Shown: positions 45,066 to 56,875, numbered from the stretch's first letter. The stretch: DNA of 64,000 nt from Marinobacter changyiensis (GCF_009193265.1 NZ_VZZZ01000006.1:392547-456546); one strand, 5' to 3'. Notes: a model not told the origin generated them from the letters alone. Translations and numbers: made by a program.

Positions 45066-45168
45066 GGGCGAAAACCCTCTCTGTCGCTGTATTTGAACGA
45101 TGCTCAAACCTCATTTCATTCTTGAAACTCTGAGATTGCAAGCAATTGAACTGAAACCGGATTTATAC

Positions 45169-45205
45169 ATAGGAAAAAACTATTATAACAGTATACAAAA
45201 CAACT
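45169..45205 (+). promoter_or_regulatory. Candidate OxyR site upstream of katG
   Basis: The string ATAG-N7-CTAT-N7-GTAT-N7-AACT follows the OxyR pattern of four spaced tetramers. The first two match exactly and the last two are degenerate. It lies 84 bp before the katG ATG. Confidence 0.55.
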
Positions 45206-45234
45206 TTAACCAATAGACAACAGTTGTTCTATAG

Positions 45235-47520
<2,286 letters not shown>

Positions 47521-47590
47521 GTAGCACCAGACTTCTACCGGACGCAGCCGAATGTAAGCTGTATCCGGTAAGGTTTGTCCGGCAATATGC

Positions 47591-47621
47591 AAAGGCCCGG
47601 TTAATAGCCGGGCCTTTTTTT
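47591..47621. terminator. Bidirectional terminator after katG
   Basis: AAAGGCCCGG and CCGGGCCTTT arms flank TTAATAG, followed by a T-run. It lies between the convergent katG and flavoprotein genes. Confidence 0.9.
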
Positions 47622-47622
47622 G

Positions 47623-48876
47623 TCAGCGTGTCCCGGATTGTTCAACAACCCGCAAAAAAGTGGCCACGCCAGTCCCCGCTATCCAACCGCTGGTGAAACA
47701 GCCTGTCAGCAGATATCCGCCCGTGGGCGCTTCCCAATCAAGCATTTCCCCCGCACAGAAGACTCCCGGCAACGCTTTCAGCATCAACTCCTGCGTCAGA
47801 TCCTCGAAACGCACGCCACCAGCACTGCTAATGGCCCTGGCAATAGCAAAGGGTTTTCCCAGAGGAACGGGAAGTTGCTTGATATGACGGGCAAGCTGAT
47901 GCGGGTCATTCATCACATTGTGGTCGCAGAACTCCCTCAGCAAACCCGCTTTCACGCCCTCGATCCCGGCTTTGCTCTTCAAATGCCTGGCCAGTGAACG
48001 TCGGCCCTGGGGTTGGGATAAGCGCTCGGCCAGCTGGGCTTCGGACCGGCCCGGATTCAGATCGAGTAATAACGTGGTGTGGCCGTTCTGCGCCACCGCC
48101 TCCCGCGCAGGCGCAGACAACGCATAGATCAGCCCTCCTTCCAGGCCTTCTTCCGTGACCATCAGCTCACCGCTATGCCAGGCGTCTTTATTCGAGTTGG
48201 CACTGCCCAGACGCCCTCGCACCGACTTGATCGGCTGCCGCGCAAACCGCTCCCGGAAGTGGTCGCTCCAGGCCACCTGAAAACCACAGTTGCTCGGCTT
48301 CAGGGGCGCGACCAGGATGCCCTGTTGCTCCAGCGGTGATACCCACCTACCGTCGGAGCCAAGCTCAGGCCAGCTGGCGCCACCCATCGCCATTACCGTG
48401 GCGTGGGCGTGAACAACCTGTGTGCCATCAGGGGTATCGAATTGCAAGGCGCCATCCTGCCAACCCACCCAGCGCCAGCGCATGTGGAAGTGCACTCCCA
48501 GGCCGCGCAGACGTGTCAGCCAGGCACGCAGCAGCGGTGCGGCTTTCTTGTCGACGGGGAAAATCCGCTGGGAGGAGCCAACAAAGGTTTCGATACCGAG
48601 TCCGTGAACCCAGTCCAGTAATTGTGACGGACCAAACCGATCCAACATCGGAGCAACCTGCCCCGTGCGTTCGGCGTAACGGTCAACGAAGGCCGAAAGA
48701 GGCTCACCATGGGTAAGGTTCAGGCCACCACTGCCCGCCCGCAACAGCTTGCGCCCGGCGCTTGGTTTGGCATCGAACACGGCCACGGAAAAGCCGGCGC
48801 GCGCGATGACTTCGGCTGCCATCAAGCCGGCAGGGCCGGCTCCGATGACAGCGATAATGGGTGTAGACGTACTCAT
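47623..48876 (-). CDS. HI0933-like FAD flavoprotein (TIGR03862 type)
   Basis: This 417-residue protein has the dinucleotide fold AVIGAGPAGLMAAEVIARAG at the N-terminus, AGRKLLRAGSGGLNLTH, and a C-terminal GVFCAGEMLDWEAPTGGYLL, typical of the HI0933/YhiN flavoprotein family. The reaction is unknown. It lies 5 bp downstream of a small ORF on the same strand. Confidence 0.9.
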   Translation of the reverse strand: MSTSTPIIAVIGAGPAGLMAAEVIARAGFSVAVFDAKPSAGRKLLRAGSGGLNLTHGEPLSAFVDRYAERTGQVAPMLDRFGPSQLLDWVHGLGIETFVGSSQRIFPVDKKAAPLLRAWLTRLRGLGVHFHMRWRWVGWQDGALQFDTPDGTQVVHAHATVMAMGGASWPELGSDGRWVSPLEQQGILVAPLKPSNCGFQVAWSDHFRERFARQPIKSVRGRLGSANSNKDAWHSGELMVTEEGLEGGLIYALSAPAREAVAQNGHTTLLLDLNPGRSEAQLAERLSQPQGRRSLARHLKSKAGIEGVKAGLLREFCDHNVMNDPHQLARHIKQLPVPLGKPFAIARAISSAGGVRFEDLTQELMLKALPGVFCAGEMLDWEAPTGGYLLTGCFTSGWIAGTGVATFLRVVEQSGTR

Positions 48877-48881
48877 GATGA

Positions 48882-49079
48882 CTATTTTACCCGAGCGAAA
48901 CCGAACAGGGCTGCCAATGGATGCGTCCGGCCCTCTATGTTGGCTCTCAGCAAGCCCAAATCTGACGCTTCGATTGCGTCGGTATCAAATGCATAGTTGC
49001 TGCAGTTCTTCGCCACCGCACAGGCCTTGTCGGCCATCGCTGCATGCAATACACCGCACATCCGGGCCAGATCAACCAT
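48882..49079 (-). CDS. Small hypothetical protein
   Basis: This 65-residue ORF (MVDLARMCGVLHAAMADKAC...) ends 5 bp before the flavoprotein start and reads like a soluble helical protein, but no family is recognised and the ribosome site is weak. It could instead be chance. The 110 bp before it, up to the RIO kinase gene, hold nothing I can identify. Confidence 0.35.
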   Translation of the reverse strand: MVDLARMCGVLHAAMADKACAVAKNCSNYAFDTDAIEASDLGLLRANIEGRTHPLAALFGFARVK

Positions 49080-49188
49080 GTGGGATCAACCTACTACAGC
49101 AAAACGCCGTGCTGACAGCGGAACTGCCCCGCCTTGCTTTCACTGTTGCCGAAGCGCCAGCGGGTCAAGAAATTGGCCAGGCAGGACA

Positions 49189-50046
49189 CTAGTCCTCGTC
49201 GTCTTCATCCTGCATCCGTGCCTGGCGTTCCAGTTCTTCTTCTTTGGCGGCGTCGATGACGGCCATTAGCTCGCCGACATCAGCACTGGTGGTGTCGTGC
49301 TGGAAGCAGCCGGTAAGTTTGCTGTCTGGGTGCAGGTCGCCGGTTTCGTAGAGTGCCCAGATTTCCTTGCCGTAGTCGGTGCCGAGCAGTTCGGGGGCGA
49401 AACGTCCGAAGTAGCGGCGCATATTGTCAACGTCCCGCTCCAGCATGCTTTCGGCGTTGTTGTTACCGGAGGCGTTGACCGCCTGGGGCAGGTCGATGAT
49501 CACCGGGCCCCGGGTGTCGACCAGTACGTTGAATTCGGAAAGGTCACCATGAATCAGACCAGCGCTGAGCATGCGCACCACTTCTGCAATAACCTGGGCG
49601 TGGTAGTCCCTGGCCTGTTCCGGGGCCAGGGTGACATCGTCGAGGCGGGGAGCGGCTTTGCCCTCTACGTCCTTGACCAGCTCCATCAACAGCACGCCGT
49701 CAACAAATCCATGCGGCTCTGGCACGCGCACGCCCGCGGCGGCGAGTCGGTAGAGAGCATCAACTTCGGCGTTCAGCCAGGCGTCTTCCTGCTCTTTCTG
49801 GCCGTATTTGGTTTTCTTACTCATGGCCCGGGCGCGGCGGGTGTTTCTTACCTTGCGGCCTTCCTGGTACTGCACTGCCTGTTTGAAGCTACGTTTCTGG
49901 GCTTCCTTGAAGACTTTTGCACAGCGGATCTGGTCACCGCAGCGCACTACGTATACCTGGGCTTCCTTACCGCTCATCAGTTGGAACAGAACCTCGTCTA
50001 CCATGCCGTCATCAACAAGGGGCTGTAATCGTTTTGGTATTTTCAT
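49189..50046 (-). CDS. RIO-type serine/threonine protein kinase
   Basis: This 285-residue kinase-fold protein has a RIO1-like layout: GKEAQVYVVRCGDQIRCAKVF (nucleotide loop and Lys), the catalytic loop HGDLSEFNVLV, and the metal-binding VIIDLPQAV. Bacterial RIO kinases are scattered among gammaproteobacteria and their substrates are mostly unknown. The C-terminal tail is acidic and glutamate-rich. Confidence 0.9.
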   Translation of the reverse strand: MKIPKRLQPLVDDGMVDEVLFQLMSGKEAQVYVVRCGDQIRCAKVFKEAQKRSFKQAVQYQEGRKVRNTRRARAMSKKTKYGQKEQEDAWLNAEVDALYRLAAAGVRVPEPHGFVDGVLLMELVKDVEGKAAPRLDDVTLAPEQARDYHAQVIAEVVRMLSAGLIHGDLSEFNVLVDTRGPVIIDLPQAVNASGNNNAESMLERDVDNMRRYFGRFAPELLGTDYGKEIWALYETGDLHPDSKLTGCFQHDTTSADVGELMAVIDAAKEEELERQARMQDEDDED

Positions 50047-50116
50047 AGGGCCTTTTGAAAAGTGGGAGGCAATGCCTGGCAGGTTTCTGGTTTAAATGGA
50101 CGTTATAACCGACATC

Positions 50117-51226
50117 TTACCCGATAATGGAGGCATCTTGCTCGGCAGACGAACTACCAGGCGAAATTTCGTCATATTCCACCACCCTATTCCGGCCTGC
50201 GCGTTTACTGCTGTAAAGTCTTCGATCTGCCATCAGGTAAAGGTCACTGAGTTTTCTGGCATCTCTGGGCCAATAAGAAATGCCGAAAGAGGCGGTCAGT
50301 TTCACTTCTTGGGTGTCGTAGGTCACAGAGCTGTTTTCAATACGCTGACGCAGGTTATCCACTACCTCGAAGGCCTCCGGGCTGCTGACGTCACGTAGTA
50401 TCAGTCCGAACTCTTCGCCACCCAGACGGCCGACAAAGTCGGTCCCGCGCAGCCGTTCGGCGAGCAGCGTGCTGATGTGTTGGAGCACCTCGTCGCCGGC
50501 GTTATGGCCAAGCGTATCGTTGATGACCTTAAAGTGGTCGAGGTCCATCAGTACGAGGGCAAACGTGGTGTTGCTGCGTAAGGCTTCGTTGATGGTGCGA
50601 TCAAGAGTGGACTTGAAATTGCTGCGGTTTGCCAGACCTGTCAGGGCATCCGTCTCAGCCATTACGACGAGCTTGTCCTGAGCCTCGGCCCGATGGGTTT
50701 CATAGATGTGCATGAACATGACCATAAAGATGGCGCAAAGGACGGGATTCAGCAGGTCAATCATCGCTTGGGCGTTATTCAATGCCCCAAGCTGCAGGTA
50801 GTAGAAGTACCCGCCAACCAGCATGAAGGGCACCGCCAGCAGAAAGCCCGCCCAACGTCCGAGCAGCAGATACGACAGGATTGGCATTATGAAAACCCAG
50901 ACAAACGCTGATTCGGACACACTCGGCATCGCAATGATGAAGATAAGTAAGCTGAATGTGGCGATCAGGTAGCCGTGTATCCAGCGCAGCAGGTAGGGTG
51001 AGTTCTCAATCCGCAAAGCGCCAAAAATGGCAATAATGCCGGCGACCAATTCAAACAGGGCAAGCGCGACGTTGTTATTAAGCATCTGCAGAAAGGCGAA
51101 AATCACCAGCGTCAGGCCGGTGGCACCAAAAACTAGGCGCATAATCGAGCGTCGGTGCCGATCTCTCAGGCCCATGCGGCTGTCTTTGAGCGACGGATCT
51201 GAATCACCGTGGATAATGTCTTTCAT
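50117..51226 (-). CDS. Membrane diguanylate cyclase (GGDEF)
   Basis: This 369-residue protein has about six to seven N-terminal helices (residues 28-180) and a GGDEF domain. The active site is GGEEF in RLGGEEFGLIL, with DLDHFKVINDTLGHNAGD for metal and substrate and RGTD as an RxxD inhibitory site. It should synthesise c-di-GMP; the membrane part is an unrecognised sensor. Confidence 0.93.
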   Translation of the reverse strand: MKDIIHGDSDPSLKDSRMGLRDRHRRSIMRLVFGATGLTLVIFAFLQMLNNNVALALFELVAGIIAIFGALRIENSPYLLRWIHGYLIATFSLLIFIIAMPSVSESAFVWVFIMPILSYLLLGRWAGFLLAVPFMLVGGYFYYLQLGALNNAQAMIDLLNPVLCAIFMVMFMHIYETHRAEAQDKLVVMAETDALTGLANRSNFKSTLDRTINEALRSNTTFALVLMDLDHFKVINDTLGHNAGDEVLQHISTLLAERLRGTDFVGRLGGEEFGLILRDVSSPEAFEVVDNLRQRIENSSVTYDTQEVKLTASFGISYWPRDARKLSDLYLMADRRLYSSKRAGRNRVVEYDEISPGSSSAEQDASIIG

Positions 51227-51374
51227 GAAATACTATAGACCCCTTGTCGGCTAGCCCGCCATGACAACCCCCGGGCCAGGCCTCACGGCAATCTACATTC
51301 CCTAGACCGAGTATAGGTCCTGAGGGAACAGGGTGCCATAAACACGCCCGGTTTCGCGGCGTCTCCCATCATTC

Positions 51375-52190
51375 TCAAGTGTAGAGATTCTTACGGGAGA
51401 AGCGTTCCACCAAGGGCTGATAGGCAGAGCCAAGCACCCGATTGATGACTTCGATACCCCAGGCGTCGGGGCCAACGAGGATGCGGGATTGATTTTTCAG
51501 AATGCCTTTTACAATGACTTTAGCCGCTTTCTCCGGTGTCGTGACGGCCAGTTTGTCAAAGCTCTTGCGCTGGGCTTCGGTATTCTCGGACTTGCCCATA
51601 CGGGCGGCGTTGGCAATGTTGGTCCGAATACCGCCGGGGTGTACACAACTGACCGCCACCGGCTGATTTTCCAGTTTCATTTCCTGTCGCAAGGCTTCAG
51701 TAAACCCGCGAACGGCGAATTTGGCGGCGTTGTAGGCACTCTGTTTGGGCACACCAATCAGGCCAAACACGCTGGAGATGTTGACCACGTGGCCATCGCC
51801 TGAGGCAATCAGATGGGGCAGGAAGGCACGAGTGCCGTGGGCGACGCCCCAGAAATCAATATCCATCACCCATTTGAAATCGTCATCGGTCATTTCGCGA
51901 ACGCTGGCAGACAGCGCCACACCGGCGTTGTTGATCACCAGGTTGACGTTGCCAAAATCTTTTACGATCGTTTCCGCGTGGGCATAGATGGCGTCCCGGT
52001 CGGACACATCCAGCAGATAGGTTTTTACATCAATGGCGTTGCACAGCTCAGCGGTCTGTTTCAGACCAGCTTCATTTAAATCCGATAACGCCAGCCGGCA
52101 TCCACGTGCAGCGAGCGCCTTTGCCAGGGCGCGCCCGATACCGGACCCTGCACCGGTAACCACCGCCACCTTTTTGTTCAGGTCTTTCAT
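51375..52190 (-). CDS. Short-chain dehydrogenase/reductase
   Basis: This protein of about 271 residues has the NAD(P) motif VTGAGSGIGRALA, NNAGVALSA, a catalytic Ser in NISSVFG, and YNAAKFA (YxxxK). The C-terminal extension after residue 240 is typical of membrane-associated SDRs with lipid-like substrates, though the substrate is unknown. The start at 52190 (MKDLNKK) has GAGG upstream; the frame continues to 52280. Confidence 0.88.
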   Translation of the reverse strand: MKDLNKKVAVVTGAGSGIGRALAKALAARGCRLALSDLNEAGLKQTAELCNAIDVKTYLLDVSDRDAIYAHAETIVKDFGNVNLVINNAGVALSASVREMTDDDFKWVMDIDFWGVAHGTRAFLPHLIASGDGHVVNISSVFGLIGVPKQSAYNAAKFAVRGFTEALRQEMKLENQPVAVSCVHPGGIRTNIANAARMGKSENTEAQRKSFDKLAVTTPEKAAKVIVKGILKNQSRILVGPDAWGIEVINRVLGSAYQPLVERFSRKNLYT

Positions 52191-52437
52191 ATCGACTGCC
52201 TCTTGTTTTTGAGCGCTCATTAAAGCAGATACTTTAATCATCGGGTATTTTTTCACGTCAATTACTGTGTGGTATGGCACAAATCCGGCCGGAACCCGGC
52301 GCCACGGCCAGCAAACCCATCAGAACGATGTGGCAGTCGATACCCGCATGGTATGCTGATACCCTCTTGCGCTGGTCCTTCAGGCCACCGGTTGCAACCT
52401 CACCCTCCGATATCTGAACAACTGACTGGAACTCACG

Positions 52438-52899
52438 ATGGAATGGAGTCTTACCCACCTATGGCTGGTTCTTGCCCTGGTACTCAGCCTGGCTGAACTG
52501 ACCTCAGGCGTGCTGGTTTTGCTGGCCCTGGGCATTGCTGCCGCCTTGACCGCCTTACTGGCCTTTCTCGGTGTGCCTTTTTACTGGCAACTGATCGGGA
52601 TGGGCGTGCTTTCCGGGTTGCTGGTGCCGGTTGCCATTCGTGTGATCCGACCTCGTTTTTCACCCCGGGGCGTGGATTATGGCACCACCGGCACGGGCGT
52701 GGAGCAAGGCAACGTCTACCGCACCCAAAAGCGTGATTTCGACGGCGCCACTGGCCTCAAGATCAACGGTGATTTTTATCGCCTGAGAACCGCGGACCAC
52801 GGGCGAACCGACTTCCCGGAAGGCACTGAAGTTATTTTTGAGCAGTTCGACGGCACTACCGCCGTCGTGCGTTGCGTTGATATCAGCAAGGAGCACTGA
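52438..52899 (+). CDS. NfeD-like membrane protein
   Basis: This 153-residue protein has two to three N-terminal helices and a small C-terminal OB-like domain (YRLRTADHGRTDFPEGTEV), matching short NfeD proteins. These work with SPFH-family partners in membrane organisation. The SPFH gene begins 2 bp after its stop, so the two form an operon. Confidence 0.9.
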   Translation: MEWSLTHLWLVLALVLSLAELTSGVLVLLALGIAAALTALLAFLGVPFYWQLIGMGVLSGLLVPVAIRVIRPRFSPRGVDYGTTGTGVEQGNVYRTQKRDFDGATGLKINGDFYRLRTADHGRTDFPEGTEVIFEQFDGTTAVVRCVDISKEH

Positions 52900-52901
52900 C
52901 T

Positions 52902-53939
52902 ATGGAAACCATCCTCACACCGGGCCTGATTCTGAGCCTGATTATTGTCGTTATTGGCATACTGATCATTGCCAAAGGCCTGGTGATTGTCCGGCAATCG
53001 GAGGTCATGGTAATTGAGCGTCTGGGCTCGTTTAACCGGGTGCTGGAAAGCGGCGTGAACATCATTATTCCGTTCATCGAGCGGCCCCGCGCCATCACCA
53101 TGATCCGCTACGTGAAACTGGGCGACGAGTATCATGCCACCAGCAGCGAAGAGAGCCGCATTGATCGCCGGGAAACCGTGATGGATTTTCCCGGCCAGCC
53201 GGTCGTGACAACCGATAACGTGACAGTGAAGATTAACGGCGCACTCTACTACCAGATTATCGACCCGCGCCGTGCCGTATACGAAGTTGCCAACATGAGT
53301 CAGGCGGTGGAAGTGCTGGCCAAAACCACCCTGCGTTCGGTGGTGGGCAAGATGGAGTTGGACAAGCTGTTTGAATCCCGCGCCGAAGTTAACAGCGCGA
53401 TCCAGGCGGAAATGGAAGAAGCGGCTTCCAAGTGGGGGGTCAAACTGACCCGGGTGGAGGTTCAGGACATCAACATGCCGGAAGAAGTGGAAGAAGCCAT
53501 GCGTCTGCAGATGGCGGCTGAGCGTAAGCGCCGGGCCACGGTAACCGAAGCGGAGGGTGAAAAATCCGCCGCCATTGCTATGGCTCAAGGCCAGCGTGAG
53601 TCTTCCATTCTCAACGCTGAAGGTGACAAACAGTCAGCCATCCTGCGGGCCCAGGGCGAGCAGGAGTCCATCAGGCTGGTACTCAGTGCCATTGGTGAGA
53701 GCGAGGAGAACAAGCGTACCGTAGTGGGTTACCTGCTCGGCCAGAGCTACATCAAGGTGCTGCCCAACATGGCAAAAGACGGCGAGCGGGTATTCGTACC
53801 CTACGAGTCGTCAGCTCTGCTTGGCTCCATGGGTATGTTCCGGGAAATGGCCGGTACGCCGGAAGATGTGGCCCGCCAGGCCCTCAAGCGGGATGGCCTG
53901 CGGGGCGGCATGGTTGCCTCAAGCGGTGCCGCTGGCTGA
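52902..53939 (+). CDS. SPFH/stomatin-like protein (QmcA type)
   Basis: This 345-residue protein has one N-terminal helix, an SPFH domain (VRQSEVMVIERLGSF, VTTDNVTVKINGALYYQI), and a coiled coil rich in AEGEKSAAI-like repeats. It forms oligomers at the inner membrane and pairs with NfeD. Homologues influence membrane protease activity. Confidence 0.92.
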   Translation: METILTPGLILSLIIVVIGILIIAKGLVIVRQSEVMVIERLGSFNRVLESGVNIIIPFIERPRAITMIRYVKLGDEYHATSSEESRIDRRETVMDFPGQPVVTTDNVTVKINGALYYQIIDPRRAVYEVANMSQAVEVLAKTTLRSVVGKMELDKLFESRAEVNSAIQAEMEEAASKWGVKLTRVEVQDINMPEEVEEAMRLQMAAERKRRATVTEAEGEKSAAIAMAQGQRESSILNAEGDKQSAILRAQGEQESIRLVLSAIGESEENKRTVVGYLLGQSYIKVLPNMAKDGERVFVPYESSALLGSMGMFREMAGTPEDVARQALKRDGLRGGMVASSGAAG

Positions 53940-53989
53940 GCCCGGCCAACACCGGTTAACGGTGCGGGTCAACCCTTGGTCCGCACTCA

Positions 53990-54346
53990 CTATTCCAGCA
54001 GATGGTCCAGCGGCCGCTGGTAGCTGGGCGCAAACACCTCCAGGAAATAAAGCACTTCCGGCAGTGCCTCGGCTTGCAGTCGCTTGTAGATCTGGCTGGC
54101 GGCTGGCTCAAACTCCTTGTTACCTGCCCGTATTTCAGCCTGGCACTTGAGCCAGGCTGATAGCCGGTCTGCCGCTTTGACCACCTGTTTGACCTCGGCA
54201 TCCCAGCCAGACTCCTGAATGTAGGGGGCAAAATCCCCACGCAGGTCTTCCGGCAGCAGCGCCAGCAATTCCAGCTGGGCTTTGTGTTCGATGTCGCCGA
54301 ATACTTCCCGCATGACTTTGGAATGGTATTTCACGGGTGTCGGCAT
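53990..54346 (-). pseudogene. Truncated 5'-deoxynucleotidase (YfbR), N-terminal half missing
   Basis: The 118 residues (MPTPVKYHSKVMREVFGDIE...) match YfbR from about residue 80 to its end, including VKAADRLSAWLKC and AGNKEF. The first 80 residues, with the HD-domain metal ligands, are absent, and the upstream bases (54347-54480) do not encode them. The break coincides with a change to AT-rich, unfamiliar DNA, suggesting loss by insertion or deletion. The product would be inactive. Confidence 0.8.
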
Positions 54347-54791
54347 GTCCTGATTAAAACTAAGATTCTTGGATGGGTGAGTGAGTGAGTGACCTTCCGG
54401 CTCACTGATTGCAGCGTCTACAGCGACAAGCGATGAAAAAATTCAGATGGTACGGAACATTGTGTCACCTTTAGGGATTAAACTGTAGATGTTACATGTG
54501 TCACCAGTCGGTGTACCAAGCTGATGTAACAAGTGTCACGCATAATCTATGATAGGACATTCATGACTGCGCATGCTCGTTGTCAAAGATTCACAACGGT
54601 CGGGTGATCGCATCCCGAGCCTGGCTTTGCCGCCTTCAGGATAGTGTCCACTCATTTTTAGTGGACACCTTACATGAACAACTGAATTTACCCAGGTGCT
54701 ACAGGCAGGAGCTCCGCCCTCCCAATGATCAAGTGAGAGCGACAGCCCCACTATGTTTACAACGATGACATAGACATGAACATTACTAAGA
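54347..54791. other. Non-coding accessory stretch
   Basis: No convincing gene. It holds a GTGA tandem run (54376-54393), several TGTGTCACC-like repeats and an inverted repeat at 54643-54668. It marks the change from backbone to accessory DNA. Confidence 0.5.
54643..54668. repeat. Inverted repeat, possibly an IS end
   Basis: GTGTCCACT and AGTGGACAC flank an AT-rich spacer (CATTTTT). It could be an IS end remnant or a hairpin; no intact transposase is attached. Confidence 0.4.
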
Positions 54792-55253
54792 TCAGGATGG
54801 ATTAGAAAGTTGGGAGCAGGTCATACACCTCATTTGAAGCTCCCCTAAAACTCTCAGAAGCTCCTTATCATCTGTATTATAAGGCGGAAGATATTCATGA
54901 ACAGCCACCCACCAATCCTGTTCAATTTCTTCAATACACGCTTCCTGATCATCTACTAAGAAGATTCGAGAAGCAGTAGGTGCATAAGATGCCGCCACTG
55001 CTTTAGGCTTTGTGGTGCCAATTGGGTGCAACGCATCCAGCTTCCCAAACCAGTCCGGCACAACGCCTTCATCGACGAAAAGATTTTGAATCTTCCTGGT
55101 TCGTGTAGGGCTGACACTTGTATAGAGCACGAGATCCGCTAATTTATTAACTTCGGTCAAAAAGTGGTATAGGTGCGGTCTTGGAATCTGACTCACTGCA
55201 TTGCTTATCAGAGTTCCCTCAATATCAAGACAAATCAGAATTATTTTCTTCAC
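54792..55253 (-). CDS. HAD-superfamily phosphatase-like protein
   Basis: This 153-residue protein has the HAD motif I in CLDIEGTLI (nucleophile Asp; the +2 residue is Glu, as in some HAD classes), motif II near LYTSVSPTRT, a Lys-containing TTKPKAV and an acidic motif IFLVDDQEA. The small size and lack of a cap fit NIF/FCP-like phosphatases. The substrate is unknown. It is AT-richer than the backbone. Confidence 0.75.
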   Translation of the reverse strand: MKKIILICLDIEGTLISNAVSQIPRPHLYHFLTEVNKLADLVLYTSVSPTRTRKIQNLFVDEGVVPDWFGKLDALHPIGTTKPKAVAASYAPTASRIFLVDDQEACIEEIEQDWWVAVHEYLPPYNTDDKELLRVLGELQMRCMTCSQLSNPS

Positions 55254-55448
55254 TCACTTCGTCCCCATAGCGTTATCAGTTGAGCCGAACTCCATTAGTC
55301 TTCAGGATGAAGCATGCAGTTTGAGCCCCTCTATGTCAGCTTACCCATTATGAGGCGGATGGTTATTTTTCTTACACCTCCAAAAATCAACCGCGGTAAA
55401 GTTCGAAGCAGAGATCATTACCAGTGCTTAAAATCGACGAGCGCAGAA

Positions 55449-55703
55449 TTACCAGCAACTCGGCTTTATCTCTAGGGCTTTCGCGCTTCTCAACATATCG
55501 ATGAAGCAGTTAAACAGTAACTGGGCGTCGGAAAATTTGGAGATGAGTAGGTAACCCGGCGGCTCTACGCCCACCTGATACTCATGTGTTTCAGGCGTGG
55601 CCCTCTTTTCCAATATCAAAGTAACAAAAATTAACTCTTCTGGTAGTCTTATACTATTGGTGTTCGCAAGCACAATAAAGTCGGCGGAGAAGATTATGAG
55701 CAC
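55449..55703 (-). CDS. Hypothetical protein (uncertain)
   Basis: This 84-residue ORF has a plausible protein-like interior (EYQVGVEPPGYLLISKFSDAQ), but no recognised family, and its start overlaps the divergent gene at 55696 by 8 bp. It may be a remnant. The 195 bp between it and the HAD gene hold nothing identifiable. Confidence 0.35.
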   Translation of the reverse strand: MLIIFSADFIVLANTNSIRLPEELIFVTLILEKRATPETHEYQVGVEPPGYLLISKFSDAQLLFNCFIDMLRSAKALEIKPSCW

Positions 55704-55983
55704 GAAAGCTTCAATCTCTTACAGCGAGAAGCACCATCTTTATACGCAGGAGCTTTTGAGCGAAGAGCCGACTACAGTCTTCCTTGAGCTTGAGAATCCT
55801 ACCGAATTCAAAGTCGAGAAAGAGACTTTTCGGGGTAAGACGACGGACACTCTAACTATGGAGATACCAGCAGAAGTCATGGATCAAATAGCAATAGACT
55901 GGATCAAAAAGCTGGAGCTCCAAGGTGCGGTCGGTGGGCCAGTTGGGAGGGAGCTGGGGAGTCCAGAAAATCCCTGGGATTAG
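55696..55983 (+). CDS. Hypothetical protein
   Basis: This 95-residue acidic protein (MSTKASISYSEKHHLYTQEL...) has mixed strands and a helix (EVMDQIAIDWIKKLEL); no family is recognised. A GGAGAAG ribosome site lies six bases before ATG. It leads a compact plus-strand set with the next three genes. Confidence 0.6.
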   Translation: MSTKASISYSEKHHLYTQELLSEEPTTVFLELENPTEFKVEKETFRGKTTDTLTMEIPAEVMDQIAIDWIKKLELQGAVGGPVGRELGSPENPWD

Positions 55984-56006
55984 GAACTAGATATCGAGGT
56001 TTTGTT

Positions 56007-56228
56007 ATGTCTTCAAAGCGCAAACCGTCGATTAAAGAGCTGATTGAAGCCCGCGCGGCTGAGTCAATGGCGATCAGTAAAAAGATCGAGGAAGGCTATG
56101 ATTTTAAAGAAGAGTATGAGAGAAGCCGAAAGATGTGGAAGTCGCTGCTGGGTGATGGCTTTAGCGCGGAGGCCATGGAGCGGAACCGGAAGCGCATGGA
56201 AGAAGAGAAGCGGAAGAGTAAAAAGTGA
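56007..56228 (+). CDS. Small charged helical protein
   Basis: This 73-residue, highly charged, helix-forming protein (Lys/Glu/Arg-rich, KRKPSIKELIEARAAESM...KRMEEEKRKSKK) has no known family. Its stop overlaps the phosphoesterase GTG (GTGA), indicating coupling. Confidence 0.6.
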   Translation: MSSKRKPSIKELIEARAAESMAISKKIEEGYDFKEEYERSRKMWKSLLGDGFSAEAMERNRKRMEEEKRKSKK

Positions 56229-56863
56229 GACTGGTCTGCATTTCTGACACTCACAGCTTGCACCATAAGATGTCGCTGATACCGGATGGTGATGTCTTGG
56301 TGCATGCGGGTGATTGCACCGGCTCCGGCTCGCTGCCTCAGCTCGATGATTTCGTGAGGTGGCTCGGAGCTCTTCCGCACAAGCATAAGATCCTCATTGC
56401 CGGTAATCACGATTTCTGCTTTGAGAGGTACCCGGAATGGGCCAGGGGGATGAGTCGTGACCAGGGTATCACCTACCTGCAAGACGAAGCGGTCACGATC
56501 GACGGACTGACATTCTTCGGGTCACCCTGGTCTCCCGTATTCCGCCAAATGGCTTTCAACGCCAGAGAAGAAGAAATGTTTGAGCACCGTGCTCTGATCC
56601 CCAGCGATACCCAAGTACTTATCACTCATGGCCCCGCATTCCAGATCTTCGACTTCGTGCCAGACGTTCGTGAACACGTCGGCTGCTACCCCCTTGCAAA
56701 GCGTATCGATGAACTGCCAGCTCTGAAAGTCCACGTCTGCGGACACATACACGAAAGTTATGGTTTTGCGATCAGAGAGTCTGACGGAGTCAAGTTCGCT
56801 AACGCGTCCACTTGCACAGAGCGTTATCGAGCAAGCAATCCTCCTATCATTATTGATGTCTGA
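56225..56863 (+). CDS. Calcineurin-like metallophosphoesterase
   Basis: This 212-residue protein has the metal motifs in order: CISDTHSLH, HAGDCTGSG, AGNHDFCF, LITHGPAF and VCGHIHESYG. It should hydrolyse phosphoesters with two metals; the subgroup resembles the MPPED/YfcE-like fold, substrate unknown. The start is GTG, overlapping the previous stop. Confidence 0.88.
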   Translation: MRLVCISDTHSLHHKMSLIPDGDVLVHAGDCTGSGSLPQLDDFVRWLGALPHKHKILIAGNHDFCFERYPEWARGMSRDQGITYLQDEAVTIDGLTFFGSPWSPVFRQMAFNAREEEMFEHRALIPSDTQVLITHGPAFQIFDFVPDVREHVGCYPLAKRIDELPALKVHVCGHIHESYGFAIRESDGVKFANASTCTERYRASNPPIIIDV

Positions 56864-56875
56864 GAGATTCAAACC

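Noticed and set aside
54376..54393. GTGA tandem repeat as a CRISPR-like or att feature
   Set aside because: It is only a short 4-bp tandem run with no spacers or matching copy elsewhere; too weak to call.
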